64,000 bases of DNA from Winogradskyella psychrotolerans RS-3 (lineage in GTDB: Bacteria > Bacteroidota > Bacteroidia > Flavobacteriales > Flavobacteriaceae), in the NCBI RefSeq assembly GCF_000427335.1, contig NZ_ATMR01000034.1, forward strand, positions 1 to 64,000. Reading direction: 5' to 3'. The notes under the pieces are model-generated. The model searched no databases. It saw only the letters and a program-made list of their open reading frames with translations, and had not been told where the DNA came from. Positions within the stretch are counted from its first letter, which is position 1, and every line of letters begins with the position of its first letter. Shown one piece after another: positions 27,140-36,553 of this stretch. Position numbers and translations under genes: made by a program.

Positions 27140-28894
27140 TTACATTTCTTTTTCAGAGAGTTGTTTGTTGTATAGTTCCTTGTAGTAGCCATTAGTATTC
27201 ATAAGGCTTTCATGATTTCCGGACTCTATTACTTTTCCTTCATCTAAAACAATAATACGATCTGCATTCTTAGCTGAAGACACACGATGGCTTACAATAA
27301 TCGTCGTTTTATCCTTGGTTAATTTCACAAGGTTTTTAAGGATTTTCTCTTCGGTCTCGGTGTCTACCGCAGATAAGCAATCATCAAATAACAAAATATC
27401 TGGCTTTTTAATAATGGCTCTAGCGATAGAAACACGTTGTTTTTGACCACCAGATAGTGTAATACCACGTTCCCCTAAAATAGTATCGTAACCTTTAGTA
27501 AAACCGATGATGTTTTTATGGACTTTAGCGTTTTGTGCAGCTTCAATAACATCGTCATCCGTAGCATCTTCTTTTCCAAATTTGATGTTGTTTTTTATAG
27601 TATCAGAAAACAAGAATGCATCTTGTGGTACATAACCAATGCTGCTTCTTAGGCTGAAAAGATTCAAATCAGAAATACGCGTATCATCAATTAAAATAGA
27701 ACCTTTATCAATATCATATAAGCGGCCAATTAAATCTAAAATAGTCGATTTTCCTGAACCTGTATTTCCAAGAATAGCCAAGGTTTCTCCTGATTTTAAA
27801 GTGAAGCTTACATTTTTTAAAGCTTCAATATTAGTGTCGGGATAGACAAATGATACATTCTTAAACTCTATATCACCTTTAATAGGTGTCAATTCTTTCG
27901 CTGTGTTTTTAATATCGGGTTCTGTATCTAAAAACTCATTGATCCGCTCTTGTGATGCTTCCGCTTGTTGAATTAAAGAGGTTACCCAACCTACGGTAGC
28001 TACTGGCCAAGTTAATAAATTGACATAAATAATAAACTCTGCAATAGTACCTATATGTTCAATTTTGCCATTCATATATTGCATGCCGCCAACATAAATT
28101 ACAATAAGATTACTAATTCCAATTAATAAAATCATCATCGGAAAAAATAAGGCTTGTACCTTAGTAAGATTAATCTGTTTCTGTCGGTTTTCTGCTGAAA
28201 GGTTTTCAAATTCTAGATTTGTTCTAGGTTCAATACCATAAGATTTTATAACAGAAATACCACTAAATGTTTCTTGTGAATATGTAGAAAGTGTGGATAG
28301 TGACTGTTGCACAATGGTACTTCGCTTATTAATTAAACGACTTAATTTATATATAACAGCGGACAGAAAAGGTAAGGGTAGTAACGTGTATAAGGTTAAT
28401 GAAGGTGACCGATCAACCATATAAATTATAGCAACGGCAAATAAAGTAATGGTGTTAATGGTATACATTATGGCCGGACCAACATACATTCTTACTTTTC
28501 CTACGTCTTCACTGATACGATTCATTAAATCACCAGTTCTGTTGGATTTATAAAACTTTAAAGACAGAACTTGGTAATGCTGATAAATTTCATTTTTGAG
28601 ATCAAATTCTATATAACGAGACACATTAATGATGGTTTGACGCATTAAAAAGGTGAAAATTCCGGCGATAATAGCTGCGCCAACAAGGTAGAGAACGTTA
28701 ATCATTAACTCATGTCTGAAAATTTCTTCAGAAATTTTTCCATCTAACCGATCAGAAACTATGTTAATGGATGCACCGACTAATCGCGGTGTAAAAAGGG
28801 CAAAGATCTTAGCTACGATGGTAATAAGGATGCCAATGATTATGCGATATCTGTACTTGTAAAAATATTTATTAAGATGTTTTAGTGCCTTCAT
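27140..28894 (-). CDS. ABC exporter, fused membrane and ATPase domains
   Basis: 584 aa. Six membrane segments in residues ~15-310 (ABC exporter type I), then ATPase domain: Walker A LGNTGSGKST, Q-loop YVPQDAFLF, signature LSGGQKQR, Walker B ILLFDDCLSAVD, H-loop VSHRVSSA. The residue after the Walker B aspartate is Asp instead of the catalytic Glu, as in the weak site of heterodimeric exporters. Lipid, peptide or drug export is possible; the substrate cannot be inferred. Divergent from leucine dehydrogenase. Confidence 0.85.
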   Translation of the reverse strand: MKALKHLNKYFYKYRYRIIIGILITIVAKIFALFTPRLVGASINIVSDRLDGKISEEIFRHELMINVLYLVGAAIIAGIFTFLMRQTIINVSRYIEFDLKNEIYQHYQVLSLKFYKSNRTGDLMNRISEDVGKVRMYVGPAIMYTINTITLFAVAIIYMVDRSPSLTLYTLLPLPFLSAVIYKLSRLINKRSTIVQQSLSTLSTYSQETFSGISVIKSYGIEPRTNLEFENLSAENRQKQINLTKVQALFFPMMILLIGISNLIVIYVGGMQYMNGKIEHIGTIAEFIIYVNLLTWPVATVGWVTSLIQQAEASQERINEFLDTEPDIKNTAKELTPIKGDIEFKNVSFVYPDTNIEALKNVSFTLKSGETLAILGNTGSGKSTILDLIGRLYDIDKGSILIDDTRISDLNLFSLRSSIGYVPQDAFLFSDTIKNNIKFGKEDATDDDVIEAAQNAKVHKNIIGFTKGYDTILGERGITLSGGQKQRVSIARAIIKKPDILLFDDCLSAVDTETEEKILKNLVKLTKDKTTIIVSHRVSSAKNADRIIVLDEGKVIESGNHESLMNTNGYYKELYNKQLSEKEM

Positions 28895-29026
28895 TCTATG
28901 ACTTTAATACTTCAAAAGTATTATGATAATCGCATTTAATAGTTAATGTTTTGCTAATCCTTTAATTATGATTTACTTTTGCATGCTGTTTTTAGAATAT
29001 ACTTAAACGCCCTTAAATTAACAAAA

Positions 29027-30130
29027 ATGACTTCAGATATTATAACTGCAAAAGACTTAAAAAAAATGGATCCTGTTTTTGGACAACATTCTTTTGACGA
29101 TCATGAGCAAATTGTTTTTTGCAATGACAAAGATACTGGTTTAAAAGCTATAATTGGTATTCATAATACAGTTTTAGGCCCAGCATTAGGTGGTACTAGG
29201 ATGTGGAATTACGCTAACGAGTGGGAGGCACTTAATGATGTATTGCGCTTATCTCGAGGCATGACGTTTAAATCAGCGATTACTGGTTTAAATCTTGGTG
29301 GAGGTAAAGCCGTTATTATTGGCGATGCTAAAACACAAAAAACACCAGAGTTGATGAGACGATTTGGTGAGTTTGTACATTCGCTAAGCGGACGTTACAT
29401 CACTGCAGAAGATGTTGGGATGACTACTGAAGATATGGATACTGTGAGAGAGGTGACTCCTTATGTAACCGGAATTTCAGAAAGTAAAGGTGGTGCTGGT
29501 AATCCGTCTCCAATCACTGCTTATGGTGTTTTTATGGGAATGAAAGCTGCTGCTAAATTTAAATTTGGTTCAGATATATTAGAAGATAAAAACATCTACG
29601 TGCAAGGTATTGGTAATGTAGGTGAAGCGCTTGTTGAGCATTTGGTTAACGAAGGTGCTAATGTCACTATCGCAGATATCAGCCAAGAACGATTAGAAGA
29701 AGTGCGCTCTAAGTACGGAGTAACAATTTATGGTGGTAATGATATTTACAGTGAAGATATGGATATCTATGCACCTTGTGCTTTAGGAGCGACAATAAAT
29801 GATGATACTATTTATAAGTTAAAAGCAAAAGTGATTGCCGGAGCTGCAAATAATCAATTAGCAGAAGAGAAAAGTCATGGTTTAATTTTGCAAGAACGCG
29901 GTATCGTTTATGCACCAGATTTTTTAATTAATGCAGGTGGAATTATCAATGTATATGCAGAGTTAGAGAATTACGACAGACAAGAAATAATGCGTAAAAC
30001 TGAGAATATTTATAATACTACGCTCGAAATTTTAGATAATGCTAAGGTGAATAATCTTACAACGCACAACGCGGCCTTAAATATTGCTAGAGAACGTATT
30101 GAAACTCGTAAGAGAGAAAACTTAAAATAG
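29027..30130 (+). CDS. Leucine dehydrogenase-type amino acid dehydrogenase
   Basis: 367 aa from ATG 29027; the frame opens 16 codons earlier, but the leader has no family similarity. Motifs: GPALGGTRMWNY, the catalytic-lysine region SRGMTFKSAITGLNLGGGKA, then TAEDVGMTTEDMD and the Rossmann signature VQGIGNVGEAL. NAD-dependent oxidative deamination of branched-chain amino acids is the usual activity of this length class. Alone on its strand, upstream of nusB by ~106 bp. Confidence 0.85.
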   Translation: MTSDIITAKDLKKMDPVFGQHSFDDHEQIVFCNDKDTGLKAIIGIHNTVLGPALGGTRMWNYANEWEALNDVLRLSRGMTFKSAITGLNLGGGKAVIIGDAKTQKTPELMRRFGEFVHSLSGRYITAEDVGMTTEDMDTVREVTPYVTGISESKGGAGNPSPITAYGVFMGMKAAAKFKFGSDILEDKNIYVQGIGNVGEALVEHLVNEGANVTIADISQERLEEVRSKYGVTIYGGNDIYSEDMDIYAPCALGATINDDTIYKLKAKVIAGAANNQLAEEKSHGLILQERGIVYAPDFLINAGGIINVYAELENYDRQEIMRKTENIYNTTLEILDNAKVNNLTTHNAALNIARERIETRKRENLK

Positions 30131-30236
30131 TCTCAATTATTTTCGGATATAAAAATTAAATAATAGTATTTTTGCAAGGTGAATCTTTAATAGGTTCACC
30201 TTTTTTAACAACCAATATAAAAGTGAGTTCTTACAC

Positions 30237-31181
30237 ATGCTAAACCGAAGACACATCAGAATTAAAGCTATGCAATCCATGTATGCTTTTAAAGGTACAG
30301 AAAGTGATGATTTAATTAAAGAACAGAAGTTTTTGTTATACAGTTTAGATAGTATGTATGATTTATACTTATCGCTTTTAGCGCTGCTGACAGAACTGCA
30401 TAAGAAGAGTAAGGATCATAACGATAAACTACAAGGTAAACTTTTAGGAACGGCAGCTGATAAGAACCCGGATTTAAAGTTTCAAGAGAATCAACTGTTA
30501 CATCTTATTGGTAGTAATACAATGTTGCAAGATGCCATTGCTAATAAGAAGTTGAATTTTTGGGATTTAGATTTTGAATATGTGGATATTCTTTTTAAAG
30601 CGATTTTAAAAAGTGACATTTATAAAAACTACACAGAAGACTCAGAACCAAGTTTTAAGAAAGACAAAAATTTTGTGATCGATGTTTTTACGGATATCAT
30701 AGCTCCAAACGAGAAACTTTACGATTTCTTTGAAGATAAGAAAATCACTTGGGTAGATGATTTGCCAGTGGTAAATACTGCCATGTTAAAAGTATTGCGT
30801 AAGCTGAAGCTAACGTCTCCAGAAACAGCATTGTTACCAAGTTTGTATAAAGATGATGATGATAAGGAGTTTGCAATTGAGTTATTTAAAAAGACTTTTT
30901 TGAATAGTTCTAAGTTTGCAGAAGAAATTAGTAAGAAAACAACCAATTGGGATTCTGAACGTTTAGCAAGTTTAGATGGTGTATTGTTAAAAATGGCACT
31001 TTGCGAGTTTCAAAAATTTCCTTCTATTCCTCATAAAGTTACGATTAACGAATATCTTGAAATTGCCAAGGAATACTCAACACCAAAGAGTAGTTTGTTT
31101 ATTAACGGAATCTTAGATAAGATCGTAAAGGAATATCAAGCTGAAAATATGCACCCTAAAGCAGGAAGAGGTTTAATGTAG
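30237..31181 (+). CDS. nusB: Transcription antitermination factor NusB, long form
   Basis: 314 aa; typical NusB is ~140 aa, but Bacteroidota have an N-terminal extension of ~170 residues. LNRRHIRIKAMQSMYAFKG starts the protein; the NusB fold proper lies at ~170-305 with NSSKFAEEISKKTTNWDSER, LDGVLLKMALCEF and KVTINEYLEIAKEYSTPKS. Works with NusE in rRNA antitermination. First gene of the common nusB-DUF1573-yajC order. Confidence 0.9.
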   Translation: MLNRRHIRIKAMQSMYAFKGTESDDLIKEQKFLLYSLDSMYDLYLSLLALLTELHKKSKDHNDKLQGKLLGTAADKNPDLKFQENQLLHLIGSNTMLQDAIANKKLNFWDLDFEYVDILFKAILKSDIYKNYTEDSEPSFKKDKNFVIDVFTDIIAPNEKLYDFFEDKKITWVDDLPVVNTAMLKVLRKLKLTSPETALLPSLYKDDDDKEFAIELFKKTFLNSSKFAEEISKKTTNWDSERLASLDGVLLKMALCEFQKFPSIPHKVTINEYLEIAKEYSTPKSSLFINGILDKIVKEYQAENMHPKAGRGLM

Positions 31182-31410
31182 TAAAAGCTGTTTTCTGTAA
31201 GGAGGACAACTTTAAATGTTATTTTTTTGAATTTAAAATGGACTAAATTTCAGTAAAACCGTGTTTTAGGTCATATAATGAAGTTGAATAGTAATAATTT
31301 AGAAAGTGATTTCTTACTAAAATATGTTAACAAGGACTTAAAAATTTTAATTCCTTAAAATAATCATTAACTTCGTAAGCTGAAACAATTTTTAACAAAA
31401 AAATAGAATA

Positions 31411-31986
31411 ATGAAAAAAGTAATTTTAGGACTTAGTGCATTATGCATGGTAGCTTTCACATCTTGTAAGGATGATGCAGCGAGTAAAATTAAATCTGAA
31501 AATGTTGCTGTTGCTGCAGAAAGAGATGCTAATGCTGGTGATTTTGCAGTTTTAACTTTAGATAAAACAGAGCATGATTTTGGTACGATAGCTAACGGAA
31601 CTCCTGTAGAAACAGTTTTTAAATACACAAACACTGGAAACTCTATGTTAGTGGTAAGTGATATAAAAAGTACTTGTGGATGTACAGTACCAACAAACTT
31701 TACTAAAGAAGTTCAGCCAGGTGAAACAGGTGAATTTACTGTAAAATTTAACGGTAAGGGTAATGGTAAAACAACTAAGTCTTTAACAATGGTGACTAAT
31801 ACTGAAAAAGGTCAATTACCAGTTAAGATTACTGCTTTTATTGAAAAAGATCCAAATGCACCTGCTGCTGCTACTAAATCATTAGCACCAAAAGTTAATC
31901 CTTTAGCTACAGATAATGGAGCTGCTGCCGCTGCGCCTCGAAAGTATTCTACGCAACCAGGTCACGAAGGACATAATCACGATTAA
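31411..31986 (+). CDS. DUF1573 domain lipoprotein
   Basis: 191 aa with SPII signal (VILGLSALCMVAFTSC). DUF1573 Ig-like domain ~45-145: DKTEHDFGTIANGTPVE, FKYTNTGNSMLVVSDIKSTC ending in the conserved STCGCTVP, and GETGEFTVKFNGKG. Low-complexity Ala-rich, His-containing tail (GHEGHNHD). Secreted protein of unknown function, regularly located between nusB and yajC in Bacteroidota. Confidence 0.85.
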   Translation: MKKVILGLSALCMVAFTSCKDDAASKIKSENVAVAAERDANAGDFAVLTLDKTEHDFGTIANGTPVETVFKYTNTGNSMLVVSDIKSTCGCTVPTNFTKEVQPGETGEFTVKFNGKGNGKTTKSLTMVTNTEKGQLPVKITAFIEKDPNAPAAATKSLAPKVNPLATDNGAAAAAPRKYSTQPGHEGHNHD

Positions 31987-32010
31987 TAAACAATTACTTA
32001 TAATTACTGA

Positions 32011-32301
32011 ATGGACGCAATAGGATCATTTTTACCGTTTATCGCTATTTTTGCAGTGATGTATTTCTTTATGATTGCACCACAAATGAAACGCTCTAAA
32101 CAAGAAAAAAAGTTTGCAAGCGAGTTAACACGAGGAACTCGTGTAATTACTAAAAGCGGGATGCACGGAAAAATTGTAGAATTAAATGATAAAGATAGCA
32201 GTTGTGTTATTGAAACATTAGCAGGGAAAATTAAATTTGACCGCTCTGCAATTTCTATGGAAATGAGTAATAAATTAAATGCACCAGCTGTTGTAAAATA
32301 A
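32011..32301 (+). CDS. yajC: Preprotein translocase subunit YajC
   Basis: 96 aa. One N-terminal membrane segment (FLPFIAIFAVMYFFMIAPQ, with the PQ-kink motif), then RSKQEKKFASELTRGTRVIT, KSGMHGKIVELNDKD and ETLAGKIKFDRSAI, the conserved cytosolic barrel. Accessory part of SecDF-YajC. It lies 24 bp after the DUF1573 gene and is followed by a terminator, so the CdaR/YbbR-like and coaE genes often found next in related genomes are absent. Confidence 0.92.
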   Translation: MDAIGSFLPFIAIFAVMYFFMIAPQMKRSKQEKKFASELTRGTRVITKSGMHGKIVELNDKDSSCVIETLAGKIKFDRSAISMEMSNKLNAPAVVK

Positions 32302-32322
32302 GCTGATTAGCGTATAAAATTT

Positions 32323-32358
32323 AAAAGACTGTTCATGTATTTGAACAGTCTTTTTTTT
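32323..32358 (+). terminator. Rho-independent terminator after yajC
   Basis: AAAAGACTGTTCA (32323-32335) pairs with TGAACAGTCTTTT (from 32342), followed by further T. Confidence 0.85.
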
Positions 32359-32397
32359 GTTATAAATAGTTTGTTCTTAAAAACATAATCGTTTTGT

Positions 32398-32450
32398 TAC
32401 CAACAGCCAACAGCCAACAGCCAACAATCAACAACCAACAACCAACAACT
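32398..32450. repeat. 7-bp tandem repeat CCAACAG/CCAACAA
   Basis: About seven heptamers in exact register: three CCAACAG, then CCAACAA-type units with single changes. Same heptamer family as 24036-24095; directly abuts the end of the decayed YdeI-like gene. Confidence 0.8.
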
Positions 32451-33045
32451 AACACTGCTTATACCTATCGTGTAAACCAATGCCTTTTAATATCAGAGGT
32501 TTATTTTATTTAGACGTGTTTGTTTTGTCGTCTCTCGTTTTGCATCAGAAATATAGTCGCAGTATTCGCGTTGTTTAGAAAGTTACAGTAAGTTATAATT
32601 GGTGTTTAGTTCTGTGTTGGTTCTAAGAAAATCTTTTAATTCATTAGGAATAACAATAGATTTATTCTTACGTTGTGGTTTAATAACACGACCTAAGCGT
32701 TGATTTTCTATAGCTTACTTTACGCACATTAAAACTGCAACTTCATTAATATCGACTTTAGTTTCAAAACGCATTTGCCGCATGGCTTTCGTTTTTCTTC
32801 TTGCGCATTATAAAGCAATTGCTCCCATCCTTTAAAAAGATACCTTGATGAAACCAGATGCAAAAATGATTTTTGAATGCTCCAATACCTAAAACATTTT
32901 TACCATTTAGGCAGTAGGTTGGCATGCTCCATTTTATGGTTTCTTCTAACTCAGTGGTATTCATAATACGTCGCAAAATGCTAAGTGCATCTGAGAAGTG
33001 CTGATTGACTTCAATGTATTCTTCTACTAAGGTTACTTTTTTCAT
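32449..33045 (-). pseudogene. Decayed YdeI/OmdD-type (DUF1801) gene
   Basis: The first ~80 codons are open (MKKVTLVEEYIEVNQHFSD, ETIKWSMPTYCLNGKNV, FCIWFHQGIFLKDGS), matching the DUF1801/YdeI N-terminal domain. Then a frame change leads to NAQEEKTKAMRQMRFET, an in-frame TAA, RKNKSIVIPNELKDF (the C-terminal OmdA-like domain), a second TAA, and a further shift before PLILKGIGLHDRYK. Two stops plus at least two shifts are more than the single-base losses seen elsewhere, so I call it a pseudogene of a full ~195-aa protein. Confidence 0.7.
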
Positions 33046-33088
33046 TGGAATTGGTTTAGCTTCCGAAAAGGCGTTTAAATAATCCTTT

Positions 33089-33763
33089 TTACTTTTTAAT
33101 ACCCCAAATTAATTCTTTTGGATGACGTTTTATTTCACTATTAGGTCCAAATTTCCCCCATGCAAAACCTGTTTTATTTTTAGCATTTCTTAGATCAGCT
33201 ATAGCCCAATCATTACCTTCCAATTGATTTAAAAATGGAAAATAGGATGTGTTAGCTTTTTCAAAATTGATTTTATCGAATAATTGACCATTATTTTTCC
33301 AAATATCATAGACGACATTATCATGGATATCATTGAGGTAATTGTGTGTTGGTGAATCGTGAAATTCCAATAAACTGCTTAAAAATCCATTTAAATTATC
33401 AGCGTAGCGTATAAAAATAGCAGGATCGTGGCAGGCGTAATATACATGACCTAATGAGCCATCATTTAATATATCTAAAACCCAATGATTACCAAATCCA
33501 TCGTGTCCTAGAGTCACAGAATTCGGACACAATTCGGTAAATCCAAATTGTCCTATTGATGAAAAATCAACGTCATCTAAACCATAGTCTTCCCAACCAC
33601 GCGTCTCTTTTAAAATTTAGATGAGTTCATTGTCAATTTTGTTATTGGGAAATAAAGGCTTTAACTTTTCTATGTCTTCTGTTGTTAATCCCTCTTTAAA
33701 AGCTAAAGTATAAGTTTCGCCATCTTCATCGGTAAAGGTTGATGATTTTAGTTTTTATAATTG
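33089..33763 (-). pseudogene. Decayed SMI1/KNR4 (SUKH) family gene
   Basis: Residual frame on the complement: KLKSSTFTDEDGETYTLAFK, KPLFPNNKIDNELI, an in-frame TAA, ILKETRGWEDYGLDDV, then an open 147-aa stretch with NSVTLGHDGFGNHWVLDIL, YYACHDPAIFIRYADNLNGF and FAWGKFGPNSEIKRHPKEL. The order matches SUKH-superfamily proteins, many of which are immunity proteins of polymorphic toxins. Another stop lies near the 5' end and no start codon is left. No toxin gene is adjacent. Confidence 0.7.
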
Positions 33764-33835
33764 CTGTATTATTTATGTTTCGGTGTTGCTTCGTGTTATA
33801 TACTATGCTGATTATTTAAAAGTTTGAAATGTGAA

Positions 33836-34201
33836 TTATGCGTTACGTAAAATCTTTTCCATCTTCCTTCCTTTTGCTAATTCATCAACCAATTTATCTA
33901 AATAGCGTACTTCTTTAGTTAATTGAGTTTCTATAGCTTCAATTCTGTAACCACAAATAACACCTTTAATGAGATGTGCATTTGGGTTTAACTTAGCTTT
34001 CTTAAAGAAGGTTTTGAACGTGACTTTGTCATTAATGAGTGTTTGAAGTTTAGTATCATCAAAACCGGTTAACCATTCTAAGACTTGGTGTAATTCTGCT
34101 ATTGTTCTGCCTTTATTTTCAACTTTTGTGATATAATGAGGGTAAACAGATGCAAATGTCATTACAGCAATACGTTCGTCGTGTTTTGATGTTGTAGTCA
34201 T
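33836..34201 (-). CDS. DUF2200 family protein
   Basis: 121 aa, cytosolic. KHDERIAVMTFASVYPHYIT, then LHQVLEWLTGFDD and HLIKGVICGYRIEAIETQL match DUF2200, a small helical family of unknown function; the tail is basic (LVDELAKGRKMEKILRNA). Only intact gene in this 2-kb stretch of decayed accessory genes. Confidence 0.8.
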   Translation of the reverse strand: MTTTSKHDERIAVMTFASVYPHYITKVENKGRTIAELHQVLEWLTGFDDTKLQTLINDKVTFKTFFKKAKLNPNAHLIKGVICGYRIEAIETQLTKEVRYLDKLVDELAKGRKMEKILRNA

Positions 34202-34254
34202 AATGAATATATTGTAATTGAAAAACGAAAGATTTTTGGTTCTTAAATTTAAGC

Positions 34255-34305
34255 ATAAAAAAAATAAGCAGTAAACTAAATAATATAGTTTACTGCTTAT
34301 TGAAA
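34255..34305 (-). terminator. Terminator of pepT
   Basis: AATAAGCAGTAAACT (34263-34277) and AGTTTACTGCTTATT (34287-34301) form a 15-bp stem; on the complement it is followed by a T run. It follows the pepT stop. Confidence 0.85.
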
Positions 34306-34334
34306 TTATTATAAGTCTTTATAAAGGACTGAAA

Positions 34335-35564
34335 CTATTTTTCTATAGCCGTTAATTCAGCAATTTTACAAATAACTTCTACAGCTTTTTGCATGCTTTC
34401 GACAGGAACATACTCATAGCGCCCATGAAAATTATGACCACCGGCAAAAATATTTGGACAAGGTAATCCCATATAAGAGAGTTGAGAACCATCAGTTCCT
34501 CCACGTATCGCTTTAATTAATGGAGTAACACCAACAGCTTTCATCGCTTCTTCTGCAATATCTACAATATGCATTACAGGTTCCACTTTTTCTTTCATGT
34601 TGAAGTATTGATCTTTTATTTCAATTTTAAAAACTTCACTTTCGTATTTTGTATTTAAATCAAAAACCACTTTTTCCAATAAAGCTTTTCGAGCTTCAAA
34701 CTTATCTTTGTCATGATCTCTAATAATATATTCAAGAGTTGTTTCTTCAACATCTCCTTCTATATTATGTAAATGGAAAAAACCTTCGTAACCTTCGGTA
34801 CATTCTGGAGTTTCTAATCGTGGTAAAATAGTAATAAACTCTGAAGCATAATACATAGAATTTATCATTTTTCCTTTGGCATAACCAGGATGCACAATTT
34901 TCCCTTTTACTTTAATTTTAGCTCCTGCGGCATTAAAATTTTCATATTCTAATTCTCCAACTTGGCTACCATCCATGGTATAAGCCCAATCTGCACCAAA
35001 TTTATCGACATCAAATTTATGTGCTCCTCTGCCAATTTCTTCATCAGGTGTAAAACCAATTCTTATTTTACCATGTTTAATTTCAGGGTGATTAATAAGG
35101 TATTCCATGGCAGTAATAATCTCAGTAATACCAGCTTTATCGTCAGCACCTAAAAGTGTTGTACCATCTGTTGTTATTAAGGTCTGACCTTTGTAAAGTA
35201 ATAGGTCGTCAAAATAATCTGGTGAGAGAATGATATCTTCTTCGGCATTTAGAATGATGTCTTTCCCATCATAATTGCTAATAATTTGAGGTTTCACATT
35301 CGCACCTGTAAAATCTGGAGAGGTATCAAAATGAGATACAAATCCAATAACAGGGACATCGTGATTAACATTACTTGGTAAGGTTGCCATGATATATGCA
35401 TTCTCATCAATAGAAACATCACTTAAGCCAATCGTTTTTAGTTCTTCTACCAACTTGTTAGCCAAATCCCATTGTTTTTTTGTACTCGGTGTGGTTTCAG
35501 AATTTGGATCGGATTCTGTGTCTATTGTAACGTAACTTATAAAGCGATTTATGATATGCTGCAT
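34335..35564 (-). CDS. pepT: Peptidase T (tripeptidase)
   Basis: 409 aa, normal length. M20 metallopeptidase motifs: [11 protein letters not shown] (first metal His, HxD), [14 protein letters not shown] (bridging Asp), [11 protein letters not shown] (catalytic Glu pair), and [12 protein letters not shown] plus [14 protein letters not shown] near the end. Releases the N-terminal residue from tripeptides in the cytosol. Located 21 bp after the UspA gene on the same strand. Confidence 0.92.
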   Translation of the reverse strand: MQHIINRFISYVTIDTESDPNSETTPSTKKQWDLANKLVEELKTIGLSDVSIDENAYIMATLPSNVNHDVPVIGFVSHFDTSPDFTGANVKPQIISNYDGKDIILNAEEDIILSPDYFDDLLLYKGQTLITTDGTTLLGADDKAGITEIITAMEYLINHPEIKHGKIRIGFTPDEEIGRGAHKFDVDKFGADWAYTMDGSQVGELEYENFNAAGAKIKVKGKIVHPGYAKGKMINSMYYASEFITILPRLETPECTEGYEGFFHLHNIEGDVEETTLEYIIRDHDKDKFEARKALLEKVVFDLNTKYESEVFKIEIKDQYFNMKEKVEPVMHIVDIAEEAMKAVGVTPLIKAIRGGTDGSQLSYMGLPCPNIFAGGHNFHGRYEYVPVESMQKAVEVICKIAELTAIEK

Positions 35565-35585
35565 AAAATTATTTGTATTTAAAAA

Positions 35586-36416
35586 TTAAAGTTTAAAGGT
35601 AATAACAGGAAGTTTTGAATGGTTAACAACATCTTCAGAAATACTACCACCAAAGAAATGACTTAGTCCTTTTCTTCCATGAGTAATCATAGCAACGGCG
35701 TCTGCTTGTTGTTTTCTTGCAAAATTTGAAACACCATCTTCTACATTGTGATCTGAAATACGAGCAATAGTAACATCACTTTCGTTTAATTTAGCAAGCT
35801 TTAAAAAGATTGAAATTTTTTCGTCAATTTCATCAGTGCTTAAAAATGCTAAGTTTGGTGAGTTAATATGTAATAAGGTTGTTTTCTGACCTAATTTGAA
35901 TAATAATTCAAGAGACTTTTTAACAGCAGGAATACTTTCTTCAGAAAAATCTGTAGCTAATACAATATGTTCAAAATTAACAGATTTAGGTTTAGACTTT
36001 ACAACTAATACTGGTGTATTACTGTAACGTACTACTTTTTCGGTGTTAGAACCGGTAAAAACGCCATCGTGATCACTATGTCCTCTAGAACCCATAACGA
36101 TTAAGTCTGCTCTAACATCAGTTGCAACCTCTGCAACTTCCTTTAAGACTTTATGATACTTAACCATTGGTGTAACTTCAAGGCCTTCAAGATAGGGTTG
36201 ATCTAAAAATGTTTCAAATTTTTTGTTAGCTACCATTAGCATAAATGCATTTTCTTCACCTCTTTCAGTGCTTGAAGCAGAGAAAATGGATTCAGACATT
36301 TCTAACATATGCATTACAATTAATTCTGAATTATGTTGTTTTGCTAATGCAGCACCAGTTTCTAAGGCATATTCTGAATATTTTGAAAAATCGACAGGAA
36401 CAATAATTTTTTTCAT
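35586..36416 (-). CDS. Universal stress protein, tandem Usp domains
   Basis: 276 aa with two Usp domains. First: IIVPVDFSKYSEYALETGAA to VMGSRGHSDHDGVFTGSNTE, with the ATP-binding G-2x-G-9x-G(S/T) pattern and PVLVVK. Second: HIVLATDFSEESIPAVKKSL to MITHGRKGLSHFFGGS. ATP-binding stress protein; role in this organism unknown. Probably forms an operon with pepT. Confidence 0.85.
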   Translation of the reverse strand: MKKIIVPVDFSKYSEYALETGAALAKQHNSELIVMHMLEMSESIFSASSTERGEENAFMLMVANKKFETFLDQPYLEGLEVTPMVKYHKVLKEVAEVATDVRADLIVMGSRGHSDHDGVFTGSNTEKVVRYSNTPVLVVKSKPKSVNFEHIVLATDFSEESIPAVKKSLELLFKLGQKTTLLHINSPNLAFLSTDEIDEKISIFLKLAKLNESDVTIARISDHNVEDGVSNFARKQQADAVAMITHGRKGLSHFFGGSISEDVVNHSKLPVITFKL

Positions 36417-36553
36417 GATAATTTGATTTTGGTTAGTGTTTCAAAGTTACATAAATTAGAAAGTATAAATTATGATAATTGACAGTTTATGAAAAAATTA
36501 ATAGTTCCTTTTTAAGGAATAGATGCTTATTTTTGCAGGGCAAAATCATTCTC

